A stretch of 64,000 nt of DNA, taken from contig ML058447.1 of NCBI GenBank assembly GCA_003013855.2, forward strand, positions 434,001 through 498,000, given 5' to 3'. How positions within the stretch are numbered: position 1 is the stretch's first letter; each line of letters starts with the position of its first letter. Positions 22,976-35,240 of the stretch are shown piece after piece. Made by a program: the position numbers and the translations under genes. Below the pieces are notes generated by a model. It worked only from the letters and a program-made list of their open reading frames with translations, searched no databases and had not been told where the DNA came from. Source of the DNA: Liriodendron chinense. Its lineage: Eukaryota; Streptophyta; Magnoliopsida; Magnoliales; Magnoliaceae.

Positions 22976-24936
22976 TGATGTAAGACAAGAACCCCCTAAT
23001 GAAGGGCGTGGATCAAGCACATTCCTATCGCACATGGACTAGAAAAATATCAAGGAAAAGTTGGCAAAATCGACAATTTTCGCATGGATGGACCAAAAGA
23101 AGGCAGATCGTAAATTGGCCATAACTTTTGATTTGAGAGGAGTTACAGGATGTACACCATATGGATTCGAACTGAAATTTTGTTTCATGGTGAACCAACC
23201 CACTAATGTGGATTGTGTCCATCCATTTCACCTGAAAACGCGCTGTTACAGCAAAAAAAATGGAATTTTAGGAAAAACCTGTTATTTTTAGTCATTTCAA
23301 ATTTTAATTTGTTTAGTTTTTCTTTATCTAAGAGTTTTAGTTGTAGTTGGAGTCTAATACTCTTTCTTAAGTTTAGTTTACTATCTAAAACATTATAGGG
23401 ATGATTTTATAATTATTCAATCAATTATCTTACAATTTATTTAGAATTATTTCCTTTTATCTCTTTATTTCTTCTCGTGGATTCGAGAAACCACCAGTGA
23501 GGAAGACGGTGATCGACCTCCCACGTCCTCTCTAGCGTCAGTGATATCAGAGAGAGATTTCTTCCTCAGGATGATAGCCTCTAATAAAGGGTTAAATCCT
23601 CATCCTAAGGACGGTACTACTCCAAGGGATTATATTATGGTGGTAGATTTCAATCAAGCGTGATGGGAGAATTGGTTGCTCCTACAACGTATACAGGCAA
23701 CCCTCAACTGCATCGCAGCAGGTGTTAAATTTTTTTCAAGTCCAAGGCGACTATCAACCACCTATGATCGCTATACGGATCAACCCTATATTTCGTGTAG
23801 CGCCTAACCGCAGGGCTACACCAGATGATTCAGATCCTAGCGATGAGGAAGTCGAAGACATCATCGTACGACGGCCTGTACATGAAAACGATTGTGTGGA
23901 CCGAATAGAACATAAAATACAACTCACCGTCATCTCAAAGGTTGTTCACAATTCTGAGCAGGTGGAGGAGACCAATACCTCAATCATAGAGGAGAGGGAA
24001 GAAGAGTATGAAATTATTCAAGACGTTATGGAATCAGCTTTGATGGAATCCATGAGCATCCTAGAATCTGTAATACTAGCAATGCAAGAACTCGAGATAA
24101 TTGTAGTCGTCGAACTTTCTGATGATTTGTTCATTGTGCATGATATTGTTCTTTCTCAGATTGATCATATTTTCAATAACATAAAGAATCTATCTGCCAA
24201 CCAATCCCAACATGAAGAGAACTTAAGGGATTCTATTGTCGTATACCAGGAAGAGGCTAAGGATATGTATTTTGAACCAATCCCGTTAAATAATCTGAGC
24301 ACAAATCATAAGCCAAGGTTATGGAAGAAGTCGAACGCTAATTGTGGCCTTAACTTGAAGTGAAACTCGAGGACGAGTTTTTTTCAAGTGGGGGAGAATG
24401 ATGTAGGACAAGAACCCCCTAATGAAGGGCATAGATCAAGCACATTCCTATTGCACATGGACTAGAAAAAGATCAAGGAAAAGTTGGCAAAATCATTAAT
24501 TTTCGTATGGATGGACCAAAAGAAGGCGGACCGTAAATCGGCCATAACTTTTTATCCGAGAGGAGTTACGAGATGCACAGCATATGGATTCCAACTGAAA
24601 TTTCATTTTCTGGTGAACTAACCCACAAAAGTGGGTTGTGTCCGTCCGTTTCACCAGAAAACATGCGGTTACAACAGAAAAATGAGATTTTCGAAAAAAC
24701 CTGATATTTTTAGTAGTTTTGAATTTTAATTTATTTAGTTTTTCTTTATCGAAGAGTTCTAGTTGTGGTTGGAGTCTGATACTCCTTTCTAGAGTTTAGT
24801 TACTATTTAATGCATTGTATGGATGATTTAATAATTATTCAATCAATTATCTTACAATTTATTCAGAATTATTTCCTTTTATCGAAACCGTCGGTGAGGA
24901 AGACGGTGATCGACCTTCCACGTGCTCCCTGCGTCA
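22976..24936 (+). mobile_element. small non-autonomous LTR retrotransposon, TSD GGGGC
   Basis: A complete element of 1961 bp. The 5' LTR is 22976-23540 and the 3' LTR 24399-24936, both starting tgatgta(a/g)gacaagaacc and ending gcgtca. The TSD is a perfect GGGGC (22971-22975 and 24937-24941). A primer-binding-site-like 'tgatatcagagagag' follows the 5' LTR (compare the initiator-Met type 'tggtatcagag'). The tract 'tcaagtgggggagaa' precedes the 3' LTR, in the wording common at the 3' end of plant gypsy pol. The single ORF between them is not a polymerase, so it must rely on another element. The LTRs differ at many positions, so the insertion is not recent. Confidence 0.9.
23722..24363 (+). CDS. 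internal ORF of the small LTR element, function unknown
   Basis: A 213-codon ORF fills most of the space between the LTRs. It is acidic and helical-looking, with NRRATPDDSDPSDEEVEDII near the start and runs such as IIEEREEEYEIIQDV in the middle. I see no protease, reverse transcriptase, integrase or zinc-knuckle motif. It may be a degenerate gag-like or captured ORF; its persistence without stops is notable given the decayed LTRs. The last codons run into the 'ggacgagttttttt' segment before the polypurine tract. Translation is unproven. Confidence 0.45.
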   Translation: MLNFFQVQGDYQPPMIAIRINPIFRVAPNRRATPDDSDPSDEEVEDIIVRRPVHENDCVDRIEHKIQLTVISKVVHNSEQVEETNTSIIEEREEEYEIIQDVMESALMESMSILESVILAMQELEIIVVVELSDDLFIVHDIVLSQIDHIFNNIKNLSANQSQHEENLRDSIVVYQEEAKDMYFEPIPLNNLSTNHKPRLWKKSNANCGLNLK

Positions 24937-25430
24937 GGGGCCCACCTCGATGTATGTGTTGTATATCCATCTCATCCATCAGTTTTCCAGCTCATTTTAG
25001 GGCATCATCCCAAAAAGGAAGCAAATCCAAATATCAAGTGCACCACACAAGAAAGATTAAATACCCATAATTAAAAACTTCTGTTGGTCCACAAAAGTTT
25101 TGAATCAAGTTGATATTTATGTTTTCCCTTCATTCAGGTTCATGTGACCTTTAAGATGTTGGATTGAAAATAAACATTACAGCGGGCCCTATAAAGTCTT
25201 TAAAGTTGGGCCTATGTTGACCACTATTTCGTGTGGTGTAGTCCAATTGAGATTTGGTTCTTCTTGGATTTGCTTCATTTTTCAAACAATACCCGAAAAT
25301 GAGATTTAAAACATGATAGATGGCATGCATGAACAACACACATATCAGGTGGATAGTTAAATTCATGAAACGGCCTGCTAGCTAGGTCGTTTTAAGCCTG
25401 AACCCCGCTCGAGGTGGGCCAGCCCTGCCT

Positions 25431-25604
25431 ATTGACAGCCGCGTCAACAACACTTCTTGGAGACGAAGGCGGTTAACTCTCCCTCTCACTTCCTTCGCCA
25501 CGAAGGCACCACCCCATCTCTCTCTTTCACAAGGCTACCGCTCTTTTCTAACTCTCTCTAACTTTCATTGCGATGGAGAGATGATTCGCTGCGCACGTAA
25601 CCAT
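25431..25604. other. short spacer
   Basis: CT-rich, resembling a 5' UTR ('ctctctctttcacaaggc', 'ctaactctctctaac'), but no ORF follows. Confidence 0.25.
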
Positions 25605-26078
25605 TTAAAGAGTTGTGGTGCTCTCAGTTGCACTGGGATGCATCTGCGCCATCCATACGGTGCAACACAAATTTCATTGGCTAACTTGTGAAAATCACAC
25701 TGAAGATGATTCAGTTGATTGTCAGTGAGTTAGCCATCTTTCTTACAACCATCCATTTTCCAAGTCATGGACGGGATGGTTAGTAATTCTTAATAGAATC
25801 GATTCTGTAGAACCATAAGCAATCCACTGTAGAACACAACAAAGAGATAGATGGGCTACTTGATCTAACCTATTTTGCTGATAAACACATTTAGCCATCT
25901 ATTTTACAAGAAAATGATTAGTTGATTTGAATCCTTCAATCAGTGTGAATTTTGCATGGTAGCTCATGGAATCTGTGATTGACCAAATGGACAGCTTCGA
26001 TTGATGGATTGGCTGTCCAATTCTCCCAATGCAACTAAGAGCGCTCTAAATTATTGTGCTCTGAGAGCGGCGGATCAT
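25605..26078. mobile_element. MITE family B, complete copy
   Basis: The left end 'ggtgctctcagttgcactggga' is mirrored by the right end 'tcccaatgcaactaagagc'. The outermost part carries the inverted 'gagcactat..atagtgctc' hairpin seen more clearly in the other copies (27105-27129 and 51874-51898). About 470 bp, no ORF. Confidence 0.6.
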
Positions 26079-26579
26079 TTCTCTATTCCACTTTTGAGGA
26101 GATATATGATACTCAGGTGCGTATGAAGGTCCATACTCAGGCACTTAGTAATTCTACACGTGGTACACATTGGCTCAAATTAAACCGACTAAATTGTGGA
26201 AATATTTTATCCAAGTGATGGTCCCAAAGATAATATTTTTTGAACAATGCCTAACCTCTGATTAATTGACACTTGTTTGTTGAAATAGGAGTGTTGGATA
26301 TTTTTCATTTTTGACCGTCCAATAAATATTTGCTAATCCAATATTTAGATTATCAAATAAGTGTAAATTTTGGTTTATAATACATGATAAATAATTTGGA
26401 CTGTTTGATTGGACTCGTATGCCACTTATCCAATTTTTACATAATTTGTAATTGCCTGAGTATGATCCTTCAGACTGCCGGAGTATCAAAGTTTTCTTCT
26501 CTGCTTTTACTGTCCCAATGCCGGTTCTCCTTTACTTTATTTTCTTTTTCTTTTCTTCTTTTTAAAGATGATTCTCTCT
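26079..26579. other. spacer, no gene seen
   Basis: AT-rich DNA with two overlapping short ORFs in opposite directions (26262-26489, 26384-26683) and no recognised domain. Confidence 0.3.
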
Positions 26580-26588
26580 TGCTTTACC

Positions 26589-27086
26589 GGACGCGGATTT
26601 CCTGCACTAGGAACCTATTTGGGGTCCAAAGTGATGTATTTGATGAATCCACCCCGTTCATCCGTTTTACGAGATCATTTTAGGATATGAAACTAAAACT
26701 TAACCGGATCCAAGACTCAAGTGAGCCTCAAAAAAGGAAAAGGTGGGTAGGGAAATTACTACTGTTGAAACCTCCCTGGGTCCACAGTGATGTTTATATG
26801 AGATCCATACCGTTCATAACGTCATTACTACTTCGATGAATTAAAAAAAAATATTAGCCTGATTCGAAACTCCTGTGGCCCCAAAAATATTTCAACTGTG
26901 GATGTTCAACATTCACGTTTTCCGCCCACTTGAGTCTTGGATCCGGTTCATTTTTTATCTCATTTTAGGAAATGGGCTCCCAAAATGGTTGGACGAGGTG
27001 GATTCATCGAAAACATCAATTTGAGCCCCACCTAGGTTCCAGAGTAGGAACTCCCTACACAGGGCTTTTGCAGGAAATCCGCGTCC
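26589..27086. mobile_element. Mutator-like MITE with 9-bp TSD
   Basis: The terminal inverted repeats are ggacgcggatttcctgca at the left and tgcaggaaatccgcgtcc at the right (perfect). The flanking 9-mers are tgctttacc (26580-26588) and tcctttacc (27087-27095), an 8/9 match. A 9-bp TSD is the Mutator-superfamily signature. The interior is a version of the abundant 'ccaaagtgatgtatttg..aatccacc' fold-back core and has no transposase. Confidence 0.8.
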
Positions 27087-27095
27087 TCCTTTACC

Positions 27096-27350
27096 AGTGT
27101 TCTCGGAGCACTATTAGTTATAGTGCTCCTAGTTGCATTGGGACAATTAAACAGTTCAATCCATTAATCTAGACTGTTCATTTTCTCCATCACACATTTT
27201 ATAAACTATCCAGTAAAAACCATATTGATCTGATCATCCAATCATCCTTGATCCAGCCATTTTTTTCATAGCCCCTCTTTTTCTTTACTCAAGGATGGTT
27301 AGAATTTTCTAAACAAAGTGATTTACTAAAGTAATAAGCAGTCCATAATG
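27096..27350 (+). repeat. MITE family B, half copy with terminal hairpin
   Basis: It begins with the 25-bp hairpin ggagcactat-tagtt-atagtgctcc (27105-27129) and continues 'cctagttgcattgggaca'. The reverse-complement counterpart is at about 51660-51905. Only one end is visible here. It abuts the 9-bp TSD of the preceding MITE. Confidence 0.55.
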
Positions 27351-27639
27351 GGCCTGAACAAATAGTGTTAATGCAAGATTTGTTAATTACCGTGTTTAAT
27401 ATGTCGTCAAGTCTATAAAATCACTTGCTGTTGAAGATTGAAGACTTGGAACATCTCTGGCTAAAGCTATTCAGAAGATCGCCATTTCAGACCGGCTTCA
27501 ATCCTATTTTCTAAACCATTTATCCTAAAACCTTCTACTATAGATGGCCACACCCACTTAGGAACATCCTAGTAGCCCATGCTATAGTCTCTCTTCCATG
27601 TTGATCAGCCATGGAGTTGGTTGTCAGGCAGTTGATGAA

Positions 27640-29194
27640 AAACTAGGTTAAATAGCTAATTGTCACTTCCGATAGGTTCCCAATCCATCGAAAGTAGTTT
27701 CGATTGATGCCCGATCGATCGGAGGATATGCCTGATCAATCGGACAAATGTCCAACAAAATTTCAACATACTCCGGACAATATTCAGATCAATCGGAGAT
27801 GAGTCCGATCAATCGGACAGGGTGTCTCCGATCAATCGGATAAACGTCCAATCAATTGAAACATAGTCCAGCAAATTTCAACAACTATCTGGACACATTT
27901 CCAATTAATCGGACCCTAGTCTTCGATCAATCGGAGATGGGCCTTCCGATCAATTGAAACCATGTCCGATCAATCGGATCGCATATTTCAGCAAATTAAA
28001 AAAACAGCTAATTTTTCTATCCGATCGATCGGAACCTTTTCCGATCTAATCGAGATGATCGTTTTCTATCCGTTGTAAGTCACTCTATATAGCCATCTTG
28101 CTTGGATATTAGAAAATCACCTTGAGCATCATCTAGGGATTGGTTGGGCTTTTTTCACTTGATATCTCTCTTCCATTCCTTAGATTTGTTGAGTTCGTAC
28201 TTCAATTCATGTTGACTTAACCAACATTGAATAGCACTCAGAGCTTGGATTGAATCATGAACTGAACCCCTCTTTAATGGCTTATTGACCTACTCCAAAT
28301 ACTTATACTCTTGTCATCAATGCCATTAATGATAGTTTAAGTTGAACCCATCCTTCTCATAAAAGCCTTATCCTATAGAAGGTTCTCCAAACCCTAATTG
28401 CTCACCTTAGAAGCTACAAGCTAGTATTTAATGCAAGGTTGTTGATTGAGAGAGCTGAAGAAGAAACTGTTTGTGTAAGACGAAACTTCTTCAAACAATG
28501 ACGCTGATTCGGGGCTTATCTCTTGTAAGTATTTAAGCTTGTAAAGTCCATTGTTTGATTTTCCATTCTTGTTGAGATTGGGGTCTAGAGATTGTGATCC
28601 AATCTCGGAGTTGTCCTTGAGTAGGATATGTGTGTCCTTATATAGGACGTGGAAGTCCTTGTGTAGGCCTTCGACACGGGAGAATACGTGCGTTGTCCAT
28701 GTGTAGGATTAGTCCTCATGTAGTTTGTAAAGGTTGAGAGGTGAATCTCATTTAAAACCTTCGATAGTGAATGCTGGTGTGCTCAAAGGAGTTGAATACT
28801 TGAACCGGGAGTGGAGTGGACTCATCGTCAAACCACTATACATCGTGCATAATATTGTGAATGTATTTTGTCCATTATTATATCTTATTTATTAATGCTT
28901 ATTTGAATGCTCATCTATTATTTGACAAAATGCCCATATGCCATCTTTGAATGATTAGTACAAGCATGCATATCAACTGTTTGATCAAATACTTCTCTTA
29001 TTATAAATTATCAATCAAGATAGATAGTGTGTGATCAATTATCTTTACTTGCTAGTACTTAATTGTTTAATTGAAGTGTGAATATGATTGAGTTTTTAAA
29101 TTAGCAAGAAAGTTTAAAAAGTCTTATTCACTCCCTCTCTAGGACATTAGGCATATCTCCAAGTATCTCTACTCGCGATAAAACTACAATTTCA
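27640..29194 (+). mobile_element. 5' LTR of SIRE-type copia element (left edge uncertain)
   Basis: It ends '..actacaatttca' just before the primer binding site. It contains a cluster of about a dozen 'ccgatcaatcgga'-type palindromes (27690-28060), then a TATA-like 'tctatatag' (28083-28091). The left boundary is inferred only from where the unique flank seems to end; the matching 3' LTR is missing from the element, so it cannot be defined by pairing. Confidence 0.5.
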
Positions 29195-29196
29195 AT

Positions 29197-29211
29197 TGGT
29201 ATCAGAGAGGG
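29197..29211 (+). promoter_or_regulatory. primer binding site (initiator Met tRNA)
   Basis: The sequence tggtatcagagagg matches the usual plant copia PBS (tggtatcagagc..) complementary to the 3' end of initiator tRNA-Met. It lies two bases after the LTR end. Confidence 0.8.
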
Positions 29212-29263
29212 TTCCTCCACTCATTTTTAAAAACCTGGAGTAAGATCCTAAGAGAGATTGAAA

Positions 29264-30235
29264 ATGTCTAGAGAGGACTCCACATCCGTTATTAAGCCTC
29301 CCTTCTTTGATATGTCAAACTATCCATATTAGAAAGCCCGAATGTGCATCTTTTTAGAATCCATCGATTCTGACGTAAGGGACATGTTTAAAATTGGATA
29401 TAACTCCCCAATGGATATTATAAGGAAGAAAGGTGAACCGGATGTCCTCAGACCAAGAGAGAAGGCTATGTGGACAGATTATGATAAAGCTCAACGTGTC
29501 TATAATGCTAAAGGCTTGAATGCTATTTTTTGTTCAGTCTCTAGAGATGAATTTGGTTGCATTCAAAATTGTCTAACTAGTAAGAAAGCATGGGATATTC
29601 TTGAAGTTACTCATGAAGGAACAAGCATTGTTAAACACTCAAAACTTCAGCACCTCACTACACAGTTTGAAAACATAAGAATGGAAGAACATGAAACATT
29701 TATGGACATTTTTACCAGACTGAATAAAATCACAAATGACATGTGTGGTTTAGGGGAACTTATTCCGAAAAATAGACTATGTAGGAAAATTCTGAGATCC
29801 CTACCGGAATGGTTCTTTACCAAAGTTATTACTTTAGAGGAATGTCAGGACCTAGATACCATGAATGTTGAAGAATTGCTAGGTTCCCTTCAAACCAATG
29901 AGTTACACTTTAAAACTCCCACCCAATCCAAAGGTACCGCCTTGAAATCTTCTCATAAGAAACGAGATTCTGAACATGAAAGTGAAGAAGATCTAGATAT
30001 GGAAGAAATGATACTTATGGCTAAGAAATTTTAAAAATTCTTCAAAACTAGAGGAAATAGTTCTAGAAGGAAACCCTATCAGAAGGGTAAATTTTTTTAC
30101 TCAAAGAACAACAAAGGTAAATTTTTTAAGAAGTCAAAAGATCCTTAACGTTACAATTGTAGAGGATATGGTCACATAGCCTCCGAGTGCACCGATAAGA
30201 AAGTCAAGAAAAAAGCAATGGCGGCAACATAGGAT
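29264..30235 (+). pseudogene. SIRE-type copia gag, decayed
   Basis: The start codon is 29264 (MSREDSTSVIKPPFFDMSNY) and the first stop (TAG, replacing the Trp of the usual YxYWKARM motif) is at 29330; the frame reopens at 29342. The core is clear: AWDILEVTHEGTSIVKHSKL, LTTQFENIRMEEHETFMDIF, LRSLPEWFFTKVITLEECQD, which is the SIRE/Maximus gag pattern. More stops follow after 30034. The zinc knuckle reads YNCRGYGHIASEC near 30155; the first Cys of C-x2-C is replaced (RYNC where CYNC is expected). Gag would coat RNA in virus-like particles; this copy cannot make a full protein. Confidence 0.85.
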
Positions 30236-31248
30236 GATACTGAAGAATCTAAATCAGAATCAAACACATCCCAAAGTGATGAGGAATAAGGCTTAATCAA
30301 AATTTGATGGCCTCCATCACTGAAATTGAGCCCCAAATTGAGCCCCTTGCAAAGATTACCAGAGACATTGATGATCATGAATCCTCTAACATTGAAAATG
30401 ATTCCTCAAGTGATGATGAGGGTGAGGATGATGACCTTCAAGAGGTATATAACCAACTATATATATTGAAAATATGAATACCATTAAGAAGTTGGGCCAA
30501 ATGAAGGCTAAAAATGATAAATTAACAAAAAGTCTTGATGGATTGAAAATTGTGAATCAAAAGATTGAACAAGATCTAGAAGAGCTGAAAAAGAAGAACG
30601 ATGATCTTGAACATGAAAAGAAAAAATTTATGAGTGGTGAAACTCTAGATAAGCATACTAGACAAGAGAAAGAACTCAAAGAGGCAAAACTGAAATTAAT
30701 CATCTTAAATGTCAAGTTATTAAATCTAGAAGACGTTTAACCTAAGGAGAAGAAAGCCTTGAAAAACTCTTGAGTGTAGCAAGATCACCTGTGGACAGAA
30801 GAGATTTGGGCTATGACAGTCACATTTTAAAAATTACCTCCGTCCAACCAATGGTGAGAAAGAATTATGGTGCATCGGGGAGTAAAATCAAAGCATCCCC
30901 TATTTAACATGCTTGTGATGACATTGGCCACCTAAAATTTGAATGCATAGCTTTTAAAAATTCGGTCAGGAACTTGAAAGGAAAATTTATACCGACCAGG
31001 AAAACTGTGCATTCTAGTTGAAATCCTCCGATGTATACTTCACCAAAAAGAGAAAACATGAGAAAAAGTTATCCTACACTTCCTAGGAAGGATAAGAGAA
31101 TGAATGAATTATTGGAGCAAGTTAAAATACAAATTAAAATCTGCATCTCCCAAGAGAACTAGAGAACCACACTATAAGAATACCACTTATAAAAAGATAA
31201 CAACTCAATAGATAGTTAAGAACAAATGCTTAGTCATTCATACTGCCC
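30236..31248 (+). pseudogene. gag-pol linker region with coiled coil
   Basis: The ORF at 30474-30740 encodes a Lys/Glu-rich coiled coil (KIEQDLEELKKKNDDLEHEK), a segment commonly found between the zinc knuckle and protease in SIRE elements. It is surrounded by stops. The rest is degraded linker without recognisable domains. Confidence 0.6.
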
Positions 31249-34200
31249 TAAAAGCTGGGAATAACCCTAGATGGTACTTGGATAGTGGTTGCTCTAGACA
31301 CATGATAGATGATAGATCTCAATTTTGTACATATAACGAATTCGATGGAGGGTCTGTCAGATTTAGTAATGAGAGTATGGCTAAAATCATTGGTAAAGGA
31401 ACCGTCATAAGGCCAGGACTGCCCAAAATCGAAAATATAATTTATGTTGATGGGCTTAAACACAATCTATTGAGTATCTCACAAATTTGTGATGATGAGC
31501 ACTCAATAAGTTTCTCCAAAGATATGTGCAAGATCCTGAACTCCACAAGAAACCTAGTTATGAAAGGTCTATGCATAGGAGACAACTGTTATGTTATTGA
31601 AAGGTATAACAACCTAAGCTCCCCCACAATGTGTCACATGGCCATTAAGGATGAAACAGAACTGTGGCACCATCGACTCGGTCATGTTCACTATAGGAAT
31701 CTATCTAAACTTAGTCGAAAAAATTTGGTAAGAGGATTGCCTAAGATAGGCAAAAGACCTAAAGTTGTGTGCATCGCTTGTAAAAAAGGTAAACAAATCA
31801 AGGTTGCACACAAGAGGACCTCTATCCTGGATATATCAAAACCCTTTGAACTGCTACACATGGACCTAGTTAGTCCTACTAAGGTTCTTAACTAAGGCAG
31901 AAAATTATACTTCTTTGTAGTCATCGATGATTACTTTAGATTCACATGGGTCGCCTTCCTAAGAGAAAAATCTGACACTTTTGAAGAATTCTAGAAATTA
32001 GTAAAGCGACTTCATAATGAGAAAAGATACATGCTAGCTAGAATCAGGAGTGATCACGACGGTGAATTTGAAGATCATCGTTTGAAAGATCTATGTGATG
32101 AATTGGGAATTCGTCATGAGTTTTCGACACCCAAAACACCTTAACAAAATGAGGTTGCTGAAAGGAAAAATCGGGTGTTGTTGGATATGGCCACAGTTAT
32201 GCTTAATAATAAGAACCTTGGGAAAATTTTATAAGCCGAAGCAGTAAACAATGCCTTCTATATTATAAATCAAGTTTATTTGATGGCAGGTCTAAAAAAA
32301 TCTGCTTATGAATTATGGTGTGGAAAGACACCAAATGTGAAATATTTTAAGGTCTTTGGTAGCCCATGCATGTTATATTCTACGAGACCGTGAAAACTTG
32401 GGTAAGTTTGACTCCAACAGTGATGAAGATATCTTCTTAGGGTACTCCTTAAATAGTAGAGCCTTTCGTGTCTACAACAATCGAACCTCAATCGTTCAAG
32501 AGTCAATCAATGTGACCATAGATGACCAATCTCTAGATGATTCAGTGTCTCTAGGTGATGAAGAAGAAGATGAGGCTATATGCAAGATAGGCAAACCTGA
32601 TAAACAACCCTCATCTCCAAAAGCTACCACTACTCCTAGTGATGTACCAATTTTCAAGGATCACCCCCTTAATCAAATCATTGGGGATCCTAACACTAGG
32701 GTAAAAACCAGGAGCCAATTGGAGCTATCAACAACCACCTGTATTTCATTTCTAAAATAGAACCTAAAAATGCTGATGAGGCTCTAAACGATGAGTTCTG
32801 AATCCTTGTAATGCAAGAAGAGCTTCAACAATTCATTAGAAATGAGGTTTGATATCTAGTCGACAAGCTTGAAAGGAAAATGTTATTGGAACCAAATGGA
32901 TTTTTAAAAATAAATTCAATGAATGTGGGAATGTAATACCAAATAAGGCTCGATTAGTTGCTCAAGGGTATTTCCAAATTGAAGGTATTGATTTTGACGG
33001 AACATTTGCCCCTGTAGCCAGACTCGAGTCTATTAGAATTCTTATGGCTGTTGCTTGTGCTTTAAAATTCAAACTGCTCCAAATGGATGTCAAAAGTGCT
33101 TTCTTGAATGGTATTCTAAATGAGGAAGTATATGTTGAACAACTAAAAGGATTTATAGATCTTAAATACCTTCACAAGGTATACCGATTGAAAAAGGCCC
33201 TCTACGGACTCAAGCAAGCTCCATGTGCATGGTATGAACGTCTAACTCAATTTCTTGTAAACCATCATTTTGTTAGGGGGAGTGTTGACAAAACGCTCTT
33301 TATAAGAGAAGTCGAGAATTTAGTCTTGATTGCCAAGATTTATGTGGATGACATTATTTTTAGATCAACATGTGAGAAAATGTCTATTTCCTTTACAAAA
33401 TTAATGACATCAGAATTAGAAATGAGTATGGTAGGAGAACTTAACATGTTTTTAGGCTTACAAGTAAGACAACTAACATCAGGTATATTCATTACCCAAA
33501 CAAAGTATGCTAGAAACCTAGTTAAGAGATTTGGCTTAGAATTTGGTCGATCACACACTACACCTATGAGCACCACTGTTAAACTATATAAAGATCTAGC
33601 AGGGAAAAGTGTAGATTAACACCTTTATAGAAGCATGATTGGTAGTCTTCTCTATCTTACTACTAGCAGACCAAACATTGCGTTTCGTGTAGGTGCATGT
33701 GCTCGATTTCAAGCTGATCTTAAAGAATCTCACCTTATTGCAATTAAGCGTATCATCCGATTTGTAGGATGCACCACTGAATTCGGTCTTTGGTACCCAT
33801 TTGATTCATCTACAGATATTGTCGCGTATTCAGATGCTGATTGGGTTGGTAACATTGATGATCGTAAGTCAATGAGTGGTGGATGTTTCTATGTTGGAAA
33901 CTGTCTTGTTACGTGGCATAGTAAAAAACAGAACTCCATCTCTCTATCCACGGCTGAGACAGAATATATTGCTGCTGGAAGTTGTTGTGCGCAATTATTA
34001 TGGATGAAATAAACCTTGATGGATTATGGGATTAACCAAGGCATAATGACACTATTTTGCGACAATACTAGTTAGTACCATAAATATTTCAAAAAATCCA
34101 GTTCAGCACTAGCGCACTAAACACATCGATATTAGGCACCATTTTATTCGTGAACTAGTCAAAGATCACATCATATCTCTTGAACATGTGCCTACAGAGA

Positions 34201-34262
34201 ATCAACTAGCTGATATCCTAACCAAACCCTTGGACTCAGTTCGCTTTGCAAACCTTTAAAAG
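31249..34262 (+). pseudogene. SIRE-type copia pol (protease, integrase, RT, RNase H), decayed
   Basis: Domains in copia order. Protease: WYLDSGCSRHM with the catalytic DSG intact at 31281-31289. Pre-integrase: LWHHRLGHVHYRNLSKLSRK, C..C of the HHCC near 31770. Integrase: HMDLVSP (31863), RSDHDGEF (32052), NEVAERKNR (Glu at 32160). RT: GTFAPVARLESIRILMAVAC, LLQMDVKSAFLNG, ALYGLKQAPCAWYERL, YVDD at 33341-33352. RNase H: YSDADWVG, DDRKSMSGGC, STAETEYIAAG. The end is ADILTKPLDSVRFANL. Stops interrupt it at several points (31893, inside integrase; before and after RT; 33617; about 34010), so it is inactive although each catalytic motif is still readable. The integrase Glu region is preceded by a stop in place of the usual Gln. 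Confidence 0.9.
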
Positions 34263-34737
34263 TCCATTGGAGTAGGGTGTGCTTAATCCAACTAACAATC
34301 TCTTTGTGCGTATAGGTAAATCCGACGTATTGGCCTCAAATTACAAGTTCATTTACATGATTTCCATCTTAAATGTTTCATTTTTATATAAAATTGTGTA
34401 AATCAAAAAATTGAAACAATCTCTCTAATGGACTAATTGAAACCTTGCTAGAAGGATTTTCGATTGATTGGAACCTATTCCGATCAATCGGAAATATTGG
34501 GCAAAGCATTTTTAAAACAACCTTTTCACATTTTTTTTCCGTCTACTTATGCTGTTTTTTTCAAAAACCCTTTGCTAGGGTTTTCTCCTAAGGTCTATCC
34601 GGTGCCTTCTAGGTTCGGTGGAGCTCCCATTTGCGTCTTATATGGTCTCCTAACACTCATAGGTAAGGGTTTCCCTGTTTTCCCCTCTTAATTTACGTTC
34701 CGTTCAACCCTATTTGGGTGATTTTCATTGAAATTAG
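34263..34737 (+). other. spacer between pol and envelope-like ORF
   Basis: Non-coding retrotransposon DNA. It contains one more 'ccgatcaatcgga' palindrome (about 34481) and a CCCTAG..-type segment 'aaaaccctttgctagggttt' (34563-34583, itself an imperfect palindrome). The ORF at 34464-34691 has no recognised domain. Confidence 0.45.
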
Positions 34738-35240
34738 GTGTTTCCCTTTGGCATCCCTACCTTACTTAAAAGAATCGGCTGGGAAGGCGTTTTGAGGTTT
34801 GGGGGCATTGCTCACCCGGAGGTGGTCTATGTATTTCTCTCCAAAATCATCAATCTTGTCGGTAGTCCTCCGTCGTGTAAAGTAATCGTTGGCGGACGGG
34901 TTGTGAAAGTCATGGCAAAAAGATTTGCCGATCTTATTGGTATTCCCATGTCCTCGGATCCTCGACCAAATGATAATCTCTTAAATTTCACCCTTCGAGC
35001 TGATTGGACTCGATATTTATGTCTGGGTCCTAATCCTGAATGCGTCGATGGGAGTGTCGTTCATGCATCTGAAATGTCAAACAGATTCCGTGTGTTATAT
35101 CAAATCTTTAGTACCAATGTTTACCCTAGAAGCACAAACGAATCCGATCTGATTGCACATATGGTCAACATGCTTTATCATGTTGCACATGTGACTTGTC
35201 TTTTTCTGTCATCCATTATCCTGCATAACATTTTTGACAC
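34738..35240 (+). pseudogene. envelope-like ORF downstream of copia pol, 5' part
   Basis: It encodes 167 residues up to the LTR insertion point: TLLKRIGWEGVLRFGGIAHP, VVYVFLSKIINLVG, KVIVGGRVVKVMAKRFADLI GIP. This layout is typical of the plant 'envelope-like / plant transposon protein' ORFs placed after pol in SIRE elements; no true viral envelope function is established for them. The reading frame runs directly into the reverse-oriented solo LTR (35241) and picks up a stop there. It resumes in the same frame at 37159 if the LTR and one TSD copy are ignored. No other break is present, so the insertion, not random decay, ended this ORF. Confidence 0.65.

Larger units (their letters stand above)
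22760..25430 (+). repeat. paralogous block (partner at 48990-49690), interrupted by an LTR element
   Basis: 22760-22975 and 24937-25430 together align with 48990-49690 ('tactacatgtaccaccattc', 'catcttcaatccctc', 'gagaccatggggc', then 'tgtatgtgttgtatatcc', 'ctcatccatcagtttt', 'ccctgctcgaggtgggcca'). The only large difference is the LTR element at 22976-24936. The second half is a version of the abundant 'gggcccacc..gatgtatgtg' fold-back repeat. Confidence 0.85.
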
